Part shown: piece by piece, positions 46,575 through 55,337 of the stretch
How positions within the stretch are numbered: the first letter of the stretch is position 1
Layout: the number at the start of each line of letters is the position of its first letter
NCBI RefSeq assembly: GCF_022662495.1
Contig: NZ_JAKPBU010000007.1
Location: 1-64,000, forward strand
Direction of reading: 5' to 3'
Length of the DNA stretch: 64,000 nt
Origin: Lysobacter sp. M2-1
GTDB lineage: Bacteria; Pseudomonadota; Gammaproteobacteria; Xanthomonadales; Xanthomonadaceae
The notes under the pieces: generated by a model
Seen by the model: the letters and a program-made list of their open reading frames with translations, nothing else
What the model was told of the DNA's origin: nothing
The model's database searches: none
Translations under genes and position numbers: made by a program

Positions 46575-47348
46575 ATGAATCGCGTCAAAGGCAAGACCTG
46601 CATCGTCACCGGGGCTGCGCTGGGCATCGGCCGCGCCTGCGCGCAAAGACTGGCGGAGGAAGGGGCAAACCTGGCGCTGTTCGACGTGATCGACGATGAA
46701 GGACGCGGTCTGGCCGACGCCCTGCAGGACCAGGGCATGCCCGCACGCTACTGGCATGTCGACGTCGCCAGCGAGCGATCCGTGCAGGCGGCGATCGACG
46801 GGGTCGCGAATCACTATGGATCGATCAACGTCCTGGTCAACAACGCCGGTATCGCGGGCGTCGACAAGCCCACCCACGAGGTTACCGAGGATGAGTGGGA
46901 TCGCGTGCAGGCGGTGAACGTCAAGGGCGTGTTCTTCTGCACCAAGCATGCGATTGCGCACCTGCGGCGTGCAGGCGGCGGCAGTATCGTCAACCTGTCG
47001 TCGATCTACGGGCTGGTCGGGGCTCCGGACGTGCCGCCCTATCATGCATCCAAGGGGGCGGTGTCGCTGATGACCAGGACCGATGCCATGTTCTATGCGC
47101 CCGACCGCATCCGTGTGAACTCGGTCCACCCGGGATACATCTGGACGCCGATGGTCATCGGCCACGTGAGCTCGGGTGGCGCGACCGACCTGGCCGCGGC
47201 GCGTGAGGAACTGGGCCAGCTGCACCCGCTCGGCCATGTCGGGGAGCCGGACGATATCGCCTGGGGCGTGGTGTACCTGGCCTCGGACGAATCGAAGTTC
47301 ATGACCGGCGCCGCACTGGTGATCGACGGCGGCTATACCGCACGATGA
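46575..47348 (+). CDS. SDR-family oxidoreductase
   Basis: 257-residue classical short-chain dehydrogenase. The cofactor motif TGAALGIG lies near residue 12, NNAG near 88, catalytic Ser in NLSSIYG and Tyr-Lys in YHASK; the C-terminus ends IDGGYTAR as usual. An acidic residue after the second strand (LFDV) favours NAD. ATG 46575 is the only start giving a normal N-terminus. The substrate is unknown. It is divergent from the Fnr-like regulator and shares box F, so it belongs to the low-oxygen set. It converges with the first universal stress protein gene. Confidence 0.88.
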   Translation: MNRVKGKTCIVTGAALGIGRACAQRLAEEGANLALFDVIDDEGRGLADALQDQGMPARYWHVDVASERSVQAAIDGVANHYGSINVLVNNAGIAGVDKPTHEVTEDEWDRVQAVNVKGVFFCTKHAIAHLRRAGGGSIVNLSSIYGLVGAPDVPPYHASKGAVSLMTRTDAMFYAPDRIRVNSVHPGYIWTPMVIGHVSSGGATDLAAAREELGQLHPLGHVGEPDDIAWGVVYLASDESKFMTGAALVIDGGYTAR

Positions 47349-47400
47349 GAGCGCAGCCCCGATCCGCTACGGGTCTGGCGTCGCGACTTCTTCTGACCAC

Positions 47401-48231
47401 TCAGTGCGAGAACAGCACCGGCAACCGTGCGTGCTCGAACAATGTCCGGGTCACGCCGCCGAACACCTGTTCCATCGCGCGCGAGCGGCTGTAGCCGCCC
47501 GCGACGATCAGCTGGGCACTGGATTCCGCCGCATAGTCCAGGATCCGCTGCCCACTCGAACGGTCTCCGGATTCGTGCAGCTGCAGACGGATGGCGACCT
47601 CGTGTCGCCGCAGGTGACGCAGCAAGGCCTGCCCTATCGCTTCGTCCTTCGGCCAGCGAGCCTGGTCGTCGTCGACCATCAGCATGTCGATGGCCCGCCC
47701 TGCCCGCAGCAGCGGCATGGCATCGTGCACCGCCCGAGTCGCCTCACGGGTCGGCTTCCAGGCGATCAGGATGCGCTCGAACGCATCGGGCACCGGCGCT
47801 GCCTCCGGCACCAGCAGCAGTGGCCGCCCACTGCCGGTGAGCAGGCCTGCGAACAGTTGCCGGGCGGCATCGTCGACCCGCTCGCCACGCTCCATCACGA
47901 CCAGGTCGGAATAGCGCGCCGCGACCAGGGCCATTTCCGTCGCCGTCAGCCAGGGGCTGGCGCAGCGGCGGATCTCGTACGGAGCGGTACCGCCGACCAG
48001 ACGCGCCTCCAGCTTCGCGGTCAGGGCGGAAATCGCGGCGTCCGCGGATTCCTTGAGGGTCGTGAACACGCCTTCCGGGTAATAGTCCCAACCGGCGTTC
48101 GGCGTGATCATGCTGACGCCAACAAGGGCGACTACGTGCCCGCGATTCGCCTCGGCGAGCTTGCTGGCCGTCAGCAGCGCCGCATCACTGATGTCGCCCT
48201 GTACCACTGGAACCAGGATGTCCTTGAACAC
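47401..48231 (-). CDS. Universal stress protein with two UspA domains
   Basis: 276-residue tandem UspA protein. The first domain starts FKDILVPVVQGDISDAALL, and the second starts ERILIAWKPTREATRAVHDAM and ends with the nucleotide-loop pattern VAGGYSRSRAMEQVFGGVTRTL. The first domain has a weaker loop, so ATP binding may rest on the second. Tandem USPs of this type are induced by anaerobiosis or energy stress in Pseudomonas and relatives. Box G (48288) lies upstream with GATGAT as a possible -10. It is divergent from the first acetyltransferase gene. Confidence 0.92.
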   Translation of the reverse strand: MFKDILVPVVQGDISDAALLTASKLAEANRGHVVALVGVSMITPNAGWDYYPEGVFTTLKESADAAISALTAKLEARLVGGTAPYEIRRCASPWLTATEMALVAARYSDLVVMERGERVDDAARQLFAGLLTGSGRPLLLVPEAAPVPDAFERILIAWKPTREATRAVHDAMPLLRAGRAIDMLMVDDDQARWPKDEAIGQALLRHLRRHEVAIRLQLHESGDRSSGQRILDYAAESSAQLIVAGGYSRSRAMEQVFGGVTRTLFEHARLPVLFSH

Positions 48232-48287
48232 GACGGCGACTCCGTGACGATCACGGACAAATCATCTTCTAGTCGGGCGCGCCGGCA

Positions 48288-48301
48288 TTGATCCATGTCA
48301 A
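48288..48301 (-). promoter_or_regulatory. FNR-type box (G) for the universal stress protein
   Basis: TTGATCCATGTCAA on the plus strand, a TTGAT half and a GTCAA half. On the minus strand GATGAT follows after about 21 nt, and the USP gene starts 57 nt from the box. Confidence 0.65.
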
Positions 48302-48323
48302 GTCCGGCAAGCCGGGCGAACCG

Positions 48324-48337
48324 TTGACCTGCATCAA
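48324..48337 (+). promoter_or_regulatory. FNR-type box (H) for the first acetyltransferase
   Basis: TTGACCTGCATCAA, identical in all 14 bases to the box at 51658 before the second acetyltransferase. TAGCCT (48360-48365) follows after 22 nt and the gene starts at 48396. Confidence 0.75.
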
Positions 48338-48395
48338 GGTCCATCCGCCTTTCACCGGCTAGCCTGGTGCGGCACCTCGACCGGGAGTCCGCCCC

Positions 48396-48950
48396 GTGAC
48401 CAGCACGCCGCTCGTCCAGCGCCCGTCCATCGGCCCGGAATACCCGCGCTGGTCGCAATCGCTGCGCGATCGCAGTCACGTCCTGATCCGCCCGATCACC
48501 ACCAAAGACGAAGCTGCCGAGCGTGCGTTCATGCAGGGCCTGTCGGATCGGGCGCGGCGTTTCGGATTCCTCGGCGAGGCAGAAGGGCCGGGGGAGCCGA
48601 CGGGCGAAACATGTGTCGAAGAAGGCCGTGGGCACGATGTCGCCTTCGCAGCCTTCACCATGGATGACAGCCGCGAGCGCATGGTCGGGGTTGCCCGCTA
48701 CAGCACGGACGATTCCAGCCAGCACTGCGAGTGCACCGTTACGGTCGACGAGGAGTGGCAGGGCAAGGGATTAGGAACCGTGTTGATGAGGCACCTGATC
48801 GAGGTGGCCCGCATCCGTGGCATCCGCAGGATGACATCCACTGCTTCGGCCGAGAACGTCCAGATGCATGATCTGGCGGAGCACCTGGGATTCCAGGCGC
48901 GGGTCGATCCGCAGGATCCCAGCCGGGTGATTTATGCATTGAGCTTGTAG
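48396..48950 (+). CDS. GNAT acetyltransferase resembling the catalytic domain of Pat/Pka
   Basis: 184-residue N-acetyltransferase. After a short lead it has HVLIRPITTKDEAAERAFMQGLSDRARRFGFLG, similar to the GNAT domain of protein lysine acetyltransferases (RPI-PEDE, then S-RS-YFRFF), and the acetyl-CoA loop EEWQGKGLGTVLMRHLIEVA. It lacks the large NDP-forming acyl-CoA synthetase domain of full Pat/Pka. The start is the GTG at 48396, preceded by GGGAG. The second copy at 51730 has the same plan, including YPRW in the lead. Box H gives it an FNR-type promoter. The likely substrate is protein lysine, but small molecules cannot be excluded. Confidence 0.87.
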   Translation: MTSTPLVQRPSIGPEYPRWSQSLRDRSHVLIRPITTKDEAAERAFMQGLSDRARRFGFLGEAEGPGEPTGETCVEEGRGHDVAFAAFTMDDSRERMVGVARYSTDDSSQHCECTVTVDEEWQGKGLGTVLMRHLIEVARIRGIRRMTSTASAENVQMHDLAEHLGFQARVDPQDPSRVIYALSL

Positions 48951-49092
48951 AGGCGGCTGCGAGCGCGAGTGTTATACGTCGCGGAAGGCCGCCTCTTGGG
49001 CGAACTGAACTTGGTTGCGGGTCGACCGGAATTTGAGCAGCGGCACTCCTGCAATCTCGGGTTCGGTGATGCGGAAGATTGGCGGGCAGATC

Positions 49093-49473
49093 TCACCCTT
49101 CCTTCGAACCCACGCTCTCCGTTGGCGGCCCGGCGCCGATCGATGCGGCGGCTTGCCCGTGCTGGCGATCTTCCCGGGCCAGTCCGGTTCTGGCCAGACG
49201 CGCAGCCTCCAGATATTGGTCGTAGCACACGTAGAAGCGCCGCCACAGGGCCGGCAGCTCCTCCCTCGGCGCCAAGACCATGTCGCTGTAACAGCCCGCC
49301 AGCACGGCGTGCAATCTGTCCAGTTCGGCAACGGTTTCTTCCACCATGATGCGATGCGCGCGGCCCGTGCCGGTCGCGCTTCTCTTCAACATCAACGACA
49401 ACTCGGACAGGACGCTCGCCGAGCGTTCCAGCGCGGTTCTCGCGTGCTTCAGTAGATCGACGGTGACCTGCAT
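49093..49473 (-). CDS. Hypothetical helical protein downstream of the second USP
   Basis: 126 residues, no family recognised. From the ATG at 49473 the sequence is mostly helical with heptad-like hydrophobics (LLKHARTALERSASVLSELS) and a middle block MVEETVAELDRLHAVLAGCYSD, then WRRFYVCYDQYLEAARLA and a disordered tail ending SKEG. No signal peptide or transmembrane helix. It starts 8 nt after the stop of the USP gene on the same strand, so it is probably its operon partner and shares its low-oxygen control. The frame upstream of 49473 is USP shadow. Confidence 0.6.
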   Translation of the reverse strand: MQVTVDLLKHARTALERSASVLSELSLMLKRSATGTGRAHRIMVEETVAELDRLHAVLAGCYSDMVLAPREELPALWRRFYVCYDQYLEAARLARTGLAREDRQHGQAAASIGAGPPTESVGSKEG

Positions 49474-49480
49474 CTGCCGC

Positions 49481-50320
49481 TCAATGTGAGTAGAGAACCG
49501 GGATGTGTGCGGCCTGCAACAACTCGCGCGTGGTGCCGCCGAGCATCCATGCCCGCAACCGGTTGTGCCCATAGCCGCCGGCGACGAGCAGTTGTGCGCC
49601 TGACTCGGTCGCGTGGCGCAGCAACGCCTGGGCGACGCCCTCGCCGCGGCGTGGGATAGCGACCACGTTGACCTCGAGCCCATGACGGGCGAGATGGGTG
49701 CCGATGTCGACGCCAGGATCCTGCCCATGCCCGGATTCGCTCACGACCGGATCGACCGTCACCACGTCGACCGACGACGCGAGCAGCAGGAACGGAAGCG
49801 CGTCATGCAGGGCGCGGGTGGCTTCACGCGTGGGTTGCCACGCCACGACCACGTGCGTCGCCGGCAGGCGTGCCTGATGGCCGGACGGAATCACCAGCAG
49901 CGGCCGCCCCGATTCCAGCAGCAGATCGCCGAACAGTTCGCGGACGACCGCATCATCGGGTGCCGAAGAGGGGCCGGCCATGATGACCAGGTCCGAATAG
50001 CGCGCATGCAGGGACAGCATTCGCCCAGGGTCGCCCAGTCGCGATTCGGCGATGCGCACCTCCCACGGGATCGTCTCGCCCTTCATGCGGTCCCGGAGCC
50101 GTGCGGCCCGGGTCTCGCCGGCCTTACGCAGATCACGATCGGCGTCCGCGATCAGCACGTCGGGCTGCATCCCCCACGGACTGGGAAGCGGCAATGGCAG
50201 GTTGATGGTCTGGACGAGGGAAAGGTGCGCGTCCAGTTGCGAGGCAAGTTCAATCGCAGCCGCCAAGGCGTTCTCGTCCCCGGCGGTGCCGCTGGCAGGA
50301 AACATCAGATCCCGGAACAT
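49481..50320 (-). CDS. Universal stress protein with two UspA domains
   Basis: 279-residue tandem UspA protein, paralogous to 47401-48231. Shared features are the WQPTREATRALHDALPFL block opening the second domain, the linker SGRPLLVIPSG, the terminal loop VAGGYGHNRLRAWMLGGTTREL and the last residues PVLYSH. ATG 50320 is the natural start. Two FNR-type boxes lie upstream at 50376 and 50468; the nearer one probably serves this gene. It precedes the small helical protein gene. Confidence 0.92.
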   Translation of the reverse strand: MFRDLMFPASGTAGDENALAAAIELASQLDAHLSLVQTINLPLPLPSPWGMQPDVLIADADRDLRKAGETRAARLRDRMKGETIPWEVRIAESRLGDPGRMLSLHARYSDLVIMAGPSSAPDDAVVRELFGDLLLESGRPLLVIPSGHQARLPATHVVVAWQPTREATRALHDALPFLLLASSVDVVTVDPVVSESGHGQDPGVDIGTHLARHGLEVNVVAIPRRGEGVAQALLRHATESGAQLLVAGGYGHNRLRAWMLGGTTRELLQAAHIPVLYSH

Positions 50321-50375
50321 GGCGGCTCACTCGTCTGGAATGGGCGTACGGTTGCATCCCGCGCGGACGCGGCCG

Positions 50376-50389
50376 TTGATCTGGGTCAA
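50376..50389 (-). promoter_or_regulatory. FNR-type box (I) for the second universal stress protein
   Basis: TTGATCTGGGTCAA on the plus strand, with a TTGAT half and a GTCAA half, 55 nt upstream of the USP start. The -10 at the expected distance is poor. Confidence 0.6.
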
Positions 50390-50467
50390 CTCTCCTGCAC
50401 GCCGTGGCGGCGACGTCATCGGGCGGTGTGGATCCTCGTGCGCCTGTCGCCTCGATGTCAGGCCAAG

Positions 50468-50481
50468 TTGATCCCGATCAA
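50468..50481 (+). promoter_or_regulatory. FNR-type box (J) before the L,D-transpeptidase gene
   Basis: TTGATCCCGATCAA, a perfect TTGAT-N4-ATCAA site. It overlaps the earliest in-frame ATG of the transpeptidase frame (50481), which argues that translation starts further downstream. Confidence 0.65.
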
Positions 50482-50546
50482 TGAGCCGGAGCCCGGGCTG
50501 CGGGAAGGTGTACCCGCCACGGTTCCCCGGATTCAATGTCGACTCG

Positions 50547-51611
50547 ATGCTGGAGTGCGACTTCGAAATCCCACGCCTGTCGCGGTCGTCCCATATCGAG
50601 GTGCGTACTTTGTCCGCTGCGCGCACAAGCAAATGGATGCTCATCGCGTGCCTGATGCTGGTTGCGCTGCCGTCCCGGCCACAGACGTTGCCAACTACCA
50701 CATCGGGGACGCTTCCAGACTCCGGCTTCCTCTGGCTGCCACAACTGGCGCCCGCAGGGCCGATGACGATCGTCGTCAGCCTGCCGTTGCAACGGGCCTA
50801 TGTGTTCCGCAACGGGATCCGAATCGGCGTGTCCAGGGTCAGCACGGGAAAAACCGGCTACGAAACGCCAACGGGCGTATTCACCATCCTCCAGAAGCAT
50901 CGCGAGCACTATTCCAACCTCTACGATGACGCGCCGATGCCGCTGATGCAGCGCCTGACCTGGGACGGCGTCGCGCTGCATGCCGGACAGGTGCCGGACT
51001 ATCCGGCATCGCACGGCTGCATCCGCCTGCCCTATGCCTTTGCCGAACACCTGTTCGACGCGACAACGACCGGAATGACGGTGATCGTCAGCGCTTCGCG
51101 CGATGTCGCCGCGATCGTTCAGTCGGAACCGCTAGCGGCGCGCATGGACACCCCTGCGCCGCGCACCGCACAGGAAAGTGGCTACCACTGGGAACCGCAA
51201 CGTTCGGAAACCGGGCCGGTCACGGTGGTCGTGGGCGCGGTCGAGCAGGAAATCGTGGTGTTGCGCAACGCCGTCGAGATCGGTCGCGCGCCGGTCAATA
51301 TTGCCGCCGGCACCTGGCACGGCACGCGTGCCTATCTGCTGTTGCAAGGCTCAGGCCCGGGAACCAGCCGCGTCGTGCCCGGGCGACCCGCGCTTCGCTG
51401 GTTGGAGATCCCGCTCGGGCCGGTGTCCGAGACTGCATCCGATCCGGCCCAGGCGATCGACGCGGGTCTGATGCGGTTCGATCCGGGCTTCGCTGCCCGG
51501 ATCTACGACGTGCTCGTTCCCGGCGCCACCGTGCTGGTGACCGACGAGCCGGTCGGGACCCGCCCGGTCTCTGCCGAAGCCTTACTGGACGCGGAGCGGC
51601 CAGCCGAATGA
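50547..51611 (+). CDS. YkuD-family L,D-transpeptidase, exported
   Basis: Periplasmic cell-wall enzyme that cross-links peptidoglycan or attaches proteins to it. The YkuD domain starts MTIVVSLPLQRAYVFRNG and contains the active-site pattern ALHAGQ followed by PASHGCIRLP, with catalytic Cys and the conserved His. A signal sequence (WMLIACLMLVALPSRP) precedes it. A C-terminal region of about 170 residues has a second VTVVVGAVEQEIVVLRNA strand pair, perhaps a degenerate repeat. The start is uncertain: 50547 (ATG) and 50601 (GTG) both lie downstream of the transcript start expected from box J; 50481 does not. Confidence 0.88.
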   Translation: MLECDFEIPRLSRSSHIEVRTLSAARTSKWMLIACLMLVALPSRPQTLPTTTSGTLPDSGFLWLPQLAPAGPMTIVVSLPLQRAYVFRNGIRIGVSRVSTGKTGYETPTGVFTILQKHREHYSNLYDDAPMPLMQRLTWDGVALHAGQVPDYPASHGCIRLPYAFAEHLFDATTTGMTVIVSASRDVAAIVQSEPLAARMDTPAPRTAQESGYHWEPQRSETGPVTVVVGAVEQEIVVLRNAVEIGRAPVNIAAGTWHGTRAYLLLQGSGPGTSRVVPGRPALRWLEIPLGPVSETASDPAQAIDAGLMRFDPGFAARIYDVLVPGATVLVTDEPVGTRPVSAEALLDAERPAE

Positions 51612-51657
51612 GCGCGTTTGCCTGGGCAAGCACGCAGTGGCAACGCTCGACGTTCGT

Positions 51658-51671
51658 TTGACCTGCATCAA
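51658..51671 (+). promoter_or_regulatory. FNR-type box (K) for the second acetyltransferase
   Basis: TTGACCTGCATCAA, the same 14 bases as box H. AATTCT (51693-51698) follows after 21 nt and the gene starts at 51730. Confidence 0.7.
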
Positions 51672-51729
51672 TACCTGCCGCGGCGCTTCTGCAATTCTGG
51701 CTGCATCGTCCGTACGTCAGGAGCGCGTG

Positions 51730-52302
51730 ATGAATGAGCCCACATCCGGTCCGGCCTATGTCGGCCCCGATTATCCGAGGTGGACCCAGACTCTGTCCGA
51801 TGGCCGCCAGATAGTGATCCGGCCGCTCAGCCGGCGCGACGCCGCTGCAGAGCGCAGCTTCATCGAAGGCCTCTCGGACCAATCCCGGCGCTACCGCTTC
51901 CTCGGCCAGGTTCCGCATCCCAGCGACGAATTCATCGAGCAACTGACCGACATCGACTACGCCAACGACGTCGCCCTGGCTGCCGTCGTCCAGGACGATG
52001 GCGGCGAAAGGATCGTGGGCGTCAGCCGCTATGCGGCCGATAGCACGCGCGAACGCGGCGAATGCGCGGTGGTGGTCGCGGACGAATGGCAACACAAGGG
52101 GCTGGGCACTGCGCTGATGCGTCACCTGATCGGGATCGCGCAGGACCGCGGGCTGCGCCTGCTCGAATCCACCGACATGAGCGAGAACAGCGAGATGCGC
52201 GAACTCGCACGCGACCTCGGCTTCCATTGCCGGGTCGATCCCGAGGACGCACACCAGGTGATCTATGGATTGCCTTTGCCAGGCCCGTCTCGCGTGTCCT
52301 GA
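51730..52302 (+). CDS. GNAT acetyltransferase, paralogue of 48396-48950
   Basis: 190-residue Pat-like N-acetyltransferase. It shares with the first copy the lead GP-YPRW, the block IVIRPLSRRDAAAERSFIEGLSDQSRRYRFLG, the acetyl-CoA loop DEWQHKGLGTALMRHLIGIA and the ending VIYGLPL. It adds FIEQLTDIDYANDVALAAVV, the part that in Pat precedes the acetyl-CoA strand and that the first copy has altered. ATG 51730 is preceded by AGGAGCGCGTG. Box K upstream is identical to box H, so both enzymes should be induced together. It is the last gene of the stress island before the copper genes on the other strand. Confidence 0.87.
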   Translation: MNEPTSGPAYVGPDYPRWTQTLSDGRQIVIRPLSRRDAAAERSFIEGLSDQSRRYRFLGQVPHPSDEFIEQLTDIDYANDVALAAVVQDDGGERIVGVSRYAADSTRERGECAVVVADEWQHKGLGTALMRHLIGIAQDRGLRLLESTDMSENSEMRELARDLGFHCRVDPEDAHQVIYGLPLPGPSRVS

Positions 52303-52436
52303 GCCGTCCGGCGGTCATCCGGACGTGATGGCTGGGTGAACGCCGGCAGTTGCTTGAAACGTGCGATACCGTCGTCGCAACGCGTCCATCCCACGCGCTG
52401 CCGAAGCGCAGCGCGCTCGCCGATGTACCGATGCGG

Positions 52437-54848
52437 CTAGGGAGACGGCACTCCCGTCACTGATTCGTGGCGGGACTGGATCGCCGCAGGTTCGTCTGTA
52501 TGCGGGCGTCGCCCCAGACGCAGCGCATTGGTGACGACCGAGACCGAACTCAGGCTCATCGCCAGGGCCGCGATCATCGGGCTGAGCAGCAGGCCGAACA
52601 CCGGATACAGCACCCCGGCCGCGATCGGCACGCCGAGGGCGTTGTAGAGGAAGGCGAAGCCGAGGTTCTGCTTCATGTTCGCCACGGTCTGGTTCGATAT
52701 CGCGCGCGCCTCCACGATTCGCCGGAGATCGCCCTTCACCAGCGTCACCTGCGCGCTGGACATGGCTACGTCGGTTCCGGTGCCCATCGCGATGCCGACG
52801 TCGGCCGCGGCCAGCGCGGGCGCATCGTTGACGCCGTCGCCGGCCATCGCCACGCTGCGGCCTTCGGCCTTCAGCTGCCGGATGAGCAGGACCTTGTCCG
52901 CGGGCCGGACCTCGCCGCGCACTTCCGTGATTCCCAGGGAGTTGCCGACTGCGGCTGCCGTCGCCTGGGCGTCGCCGGAGGCCATCACGATGCGCAGCCC
53001 GGCGGCGCGCAATGCGTCGAGCGCGGCGCGGGTCGTTGGCTTGATCGGATCGGCCACGGCCACCGCGCCGGCGAGCTGGCCATCCACGGCCAGGAACATC
53101 ACCGTCGCGCCTTCCGCCCGCAGGGCATCGGCTGCGGCGCCGACGGCATCGATCCGCGCACCGACCTCTTCCATCAACGCACGATTGCCCAGGACCACGG
53201 CGCGTCCGTCCAGCACGCCGCGAACGCCGCGCCCGGTCAGGGAATCGAAGTCCTGCACCTGCGCGATCGCCAGGGAGCGATGCTTGGCCTCGGCCAGGAT
53301 CGCCTCGGCCAGTGGATGCTCGCTGCCCTGCTCCAGGCTTGCCGCGAGGCGCAACACTTCGCTTTCGGAAAACGCCTCGACTGCAATCACGTCGCGGAAC
53401 GCAGGACGCCCCTGCGTGAGGGTGCCCGTCTTGTCGACCACCAGCGTGTCGATGGCACGCAGGCGCTCGATCGCCTCCGCATCGCGGAACAGTACGCCGG
53501 TCTGCGCGGCGCGGCCGGTGGCGACCATGATCGACATGGGCGTCGCCAGCCCAAGCGCGCACGGACAGGCGATGATCAGGACCGATACCGCATTGAGTAC
53601 GGCGTAGGTCCAGGACGGATCGGGTCCGAACAGGCCCCACGCGAAGAAGGTCAGCACGGCGACGCCGAACACGGCCAGCACGAACCAGAACGCGACCTTG
53701 TCGGCCATGCGCTGCATGGGCGCGCGCGAACGCTGCGCCTGCGCCACCAATTGCACGATCTGCGACAGCACCGTTCCCGACCCGACCTGGTCCGCGCGGA
53801 TCACCAGGCTGCCGGTGCCATTGAGGGTCGCGCCGATCACCTTCGCGCCCTCCCCTTTCTCGACCGGGATGGACTCGCCGGTGAGCATCGATTCGTCGAT
53901 GCTCGAACGGCCGTCCAGTACCGTGCCGTCGACCGGCACCTTTTCGCCCGGTCGCACCCGCAGCCGGTCGCCGACGTGCACGTGCGCGAGCGGAATGTCC
54001 TCTTCGATCCCGTTGTCGCCGATCCGCCTCGCCGTCTTCGGCGCAAGACCCAGCAGCGCCTTGATTGCGGCGGAGGTCCTGGACCGCGCCCGGAGCTCGA
54101 GCAGCTGGCCCAGCAGGGTCAACGACACGATGACCGCGGCCGCCTCGAAATAGACGCCAACCCGCCCGTGCTCGCGGAACGACGCCGGAAACAGGCCCGG
54201 CGCGACCGTGGCGACCACGCTGTACCCAAACGCGGCAGCCACGCCGATTCCGATCAGCGTCCACATGTTCGGGCTGCGGTTGCGGATCGATTGCACGCAA
54301 CGTTCGAAGAACGGCCAGCCAGCCCACAGCACCACCGGCGCGCTCAGCACCAGCTCCAGCCAGGTGCGCGCACCTGTGCTCACGAACGTCAGGCGGTCGC
54401 CCAGCATCGCCAGCAGCAACACCACCGCCGTCAGCGGTAACGTCCACCAGAAGCGATGCGAGAAATCCCGCAGTTCGGGGTTGTCCTCGTCCTCCAGGCT
54501 GGGCATCTCCGGCTCGAGCGCCATCCCGCAGATCGGACACGTGCCCGGCCCTTGCAGCCGGATCTGCGGATGCATGGGACAGGTATAGATCGTGCCTGGT
54601 GGCGCCGGAGGCGCAGTCTCGGTCTTCGGAGAGAGGTAGTGCGCAGGATCGGCAACGAACTTGTCCAGGCAGCGTGCCGAACAGAAGTGGTATTCGTGGC
54701 CTGCGTGCGTAGCGTGGTGCGCCGTGCTGGCAGGATCGACCCGCATGCCGCAGACCGGATCGATGGCCGACTTGTCCGCCGCTGCTCCCGCGCCTGCGCC
54801 GCCGCCCTGCCCATGCGCGCCGTGATTGTGGTGTTCGTGCGTGTTCAT
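52437..54848 (-). CDS. Copper-translocating P-type ATPase with YHS and heavy-metal N-domains
   Basis: 803-residue P1B ATPase exporting Cu(I) from the cytoplasm. The N-terminus is His/Gly-rich, then a YHS domain (DPVCGMRVD near residue 30, CSARCLDKF near 56-64) and a heavy-metal-binding domain ([26 protein letters not shown] near 89-113) instead of HMA domains. The core has CPCALG in the sixth transmembrane helix, DKTGTLTQG with the phosphorylated Asp, the SEHPLA His-Pro pair and [10 protein letters not shown]. The ATG at 54848 overlaps the cueR stop. The long alternative frame on the same strand is a shadow. Confidence 0.95.
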   Translation of the reverse strand: MNTHEHHNHGAHGQGGGAGAGAAADKSAIDPVCGMRVDPASTAHHATHAGHEYHFCSARCLDKFVADPAHYLSPKTETAPPAPPGTIYTCPMHPQIRLQGPGTCPICGMALEPEMPSLEDEDNPELRDFSHRFWWTLPLTAVVLLLAMLGDRLTFVSTGARTWLELVLSAPVVLWAGWPFFERCVQSIRNRSPNMWTLIGIGVAAAFGYSVVATVAPGLFPASFREHGRVGVYFEAAAVIVSLTLLGQLLELRARSRTSAAIKALLGLAPKTARRIGDNGIEEDIPLAHVHVGDRLRVRPGEKVPVDGTVLDGRSSIDESMLTGESIPVEKGEGAKVIGATLNGTGSLVIRADQVGSGTVLSQIVQLVAQAQRSRAPMQRMADKVAFWFVLAVFGVAVLTFFAWGLFGPDPSWTYAVLNAVSVLIIACPCALGLATPMSIMVATGRAAQTGVLFRDAEAIERLRAIDTLVVDKTGTLTQGRPAFRDVIAVEAFSESEVLRLAASLEQGSEHPLAEAILAEAKHRSLAIAQVQDFDSLTGRGVRGVLDGRAVVLGNRALMEEVGARIDAVGAAADALRAEGATVMFLAVDGQLAGAVAVADPIKPTTRAALDALRAAGLRIVMASGDAQATAAAVGNSLGITEVRGEVRPADKVLLIRQLKAEGRSVAMAGDGVNDAPALAAADVGIAMGTGTDVAMSSAQVTLVKGDLRRIVEARAISNQTVANMKQNLGFAFLYNALGVPIAAGVLYPVFGLLLSPMIAALAMSLSSVSVVTNALRLGRRPHTDEPAAIQSRHESVTGVPSP

Positions 54849-55243
54849 GACGCGTCCTCGTCCAGCGCGTGCAGGATCGGGCACGCTTCCAGTGCGCCAT
54901 GCCCTGGGCAGGCCTCCACAAGGGTCCGCAAGCCGTCGCGGATGCGGGTGAGTTCCGACAGCTTGGCCTCGACATCGGCCAGCTTGTGTTCCGCTGCCGC
55001 TTTCAGGCTGCCCATGTCGTCCTCCCTGCGCCCGGACAGTGCAAGCAGTTCCCGTATTTCCTCCAGGGTGAACCCGAGGCTTTTTGCGCGCCGCACGAAA
55101 CGCAGCCTGGTGACGTCGCCAGCCTCATAGCTGCGGTAGCCCGATGGGCGGCGCGCCGGGGCCGGAAGCAGGCCCTGGCGTTCGTAGTAGCGCACGGTGT
55201 CGATGGGGACGCCGGTCTGTTGCGCGAGTTCACCGATCTTCAT
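54845..55243 (-). CDS. cueR: MerR-family copper-responsive regulator, CueR/HmrR type
   Basis: 132-residue activator. The MerR winged helix starts [26 protein letters not shown], followed by a long dimer helix and a C-terminal metal loop [10 protein letters not shown] whose two cysteines bind Cu(I) in this group. ATG 55243 has GAGAGG upstream. Its 3' end overlaps the start of the ATPase gene (ATGA), so regulator and pump are one transcript, read from a promoter with a MerR-like dyad at 55279-55293. It may also act on the copper operons further on. Confidence 0.93.
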   Translation of the reverse strand: MKIGELAQQTGVPIDTVRYYERQGLLPAPARRPSGYRSYEAGDVTRLRFVRRAKSLGFTLEEIRELLALSGRREDDMGSLKAAAEHKLADVEAKLSELTRIRDGLRTLVEACPGHGALEACPILHALDEDAS

Positions 55244-55272
55244 CGAAACCTCTCGGATGCGGGATGGAGCAA

Positions 55273-55303
55273 GTCTGCACCCTTGACCAAGGTCCAGAGT
55301 CAA
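55273..55303 (-). promoter_or_regulatory. MerR-type promoter of cueR and the copper ATPase
   Basis: On the minus strand TTGACT (55303-55298) is followed by a 19-nt spacer holding the dyad ACCTTGGTCAAGGGT (55293-55279), then a poor -10. An over-long spacer carrying an ACCTTG/CAAGG dyad is the hallmark of MerR-family metal promoters. Confidence 0.6.
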
Positions 55304-55337
55304 GCCCCTTGTACGCCTGACCCGGTATCGGCTGCGT

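Noticed and set aside
52315-54975. An 886-codon frame on the minus strand overlapping the copper ATPase gene
   Set aside because: It lies one base out of frame with a full-length P-type ATPase carrying every motif, and its product is Arg/Gly/Ala-rich with no fold; GC bias removes stops.
55283-55296. TTGACCAAGGTCCA as a twelfth FNR-type box
   Set aside because: The right half does not match, and the bases form the ACCTTGG/CAAGGGT dyad of a MerR-type copper promoter.
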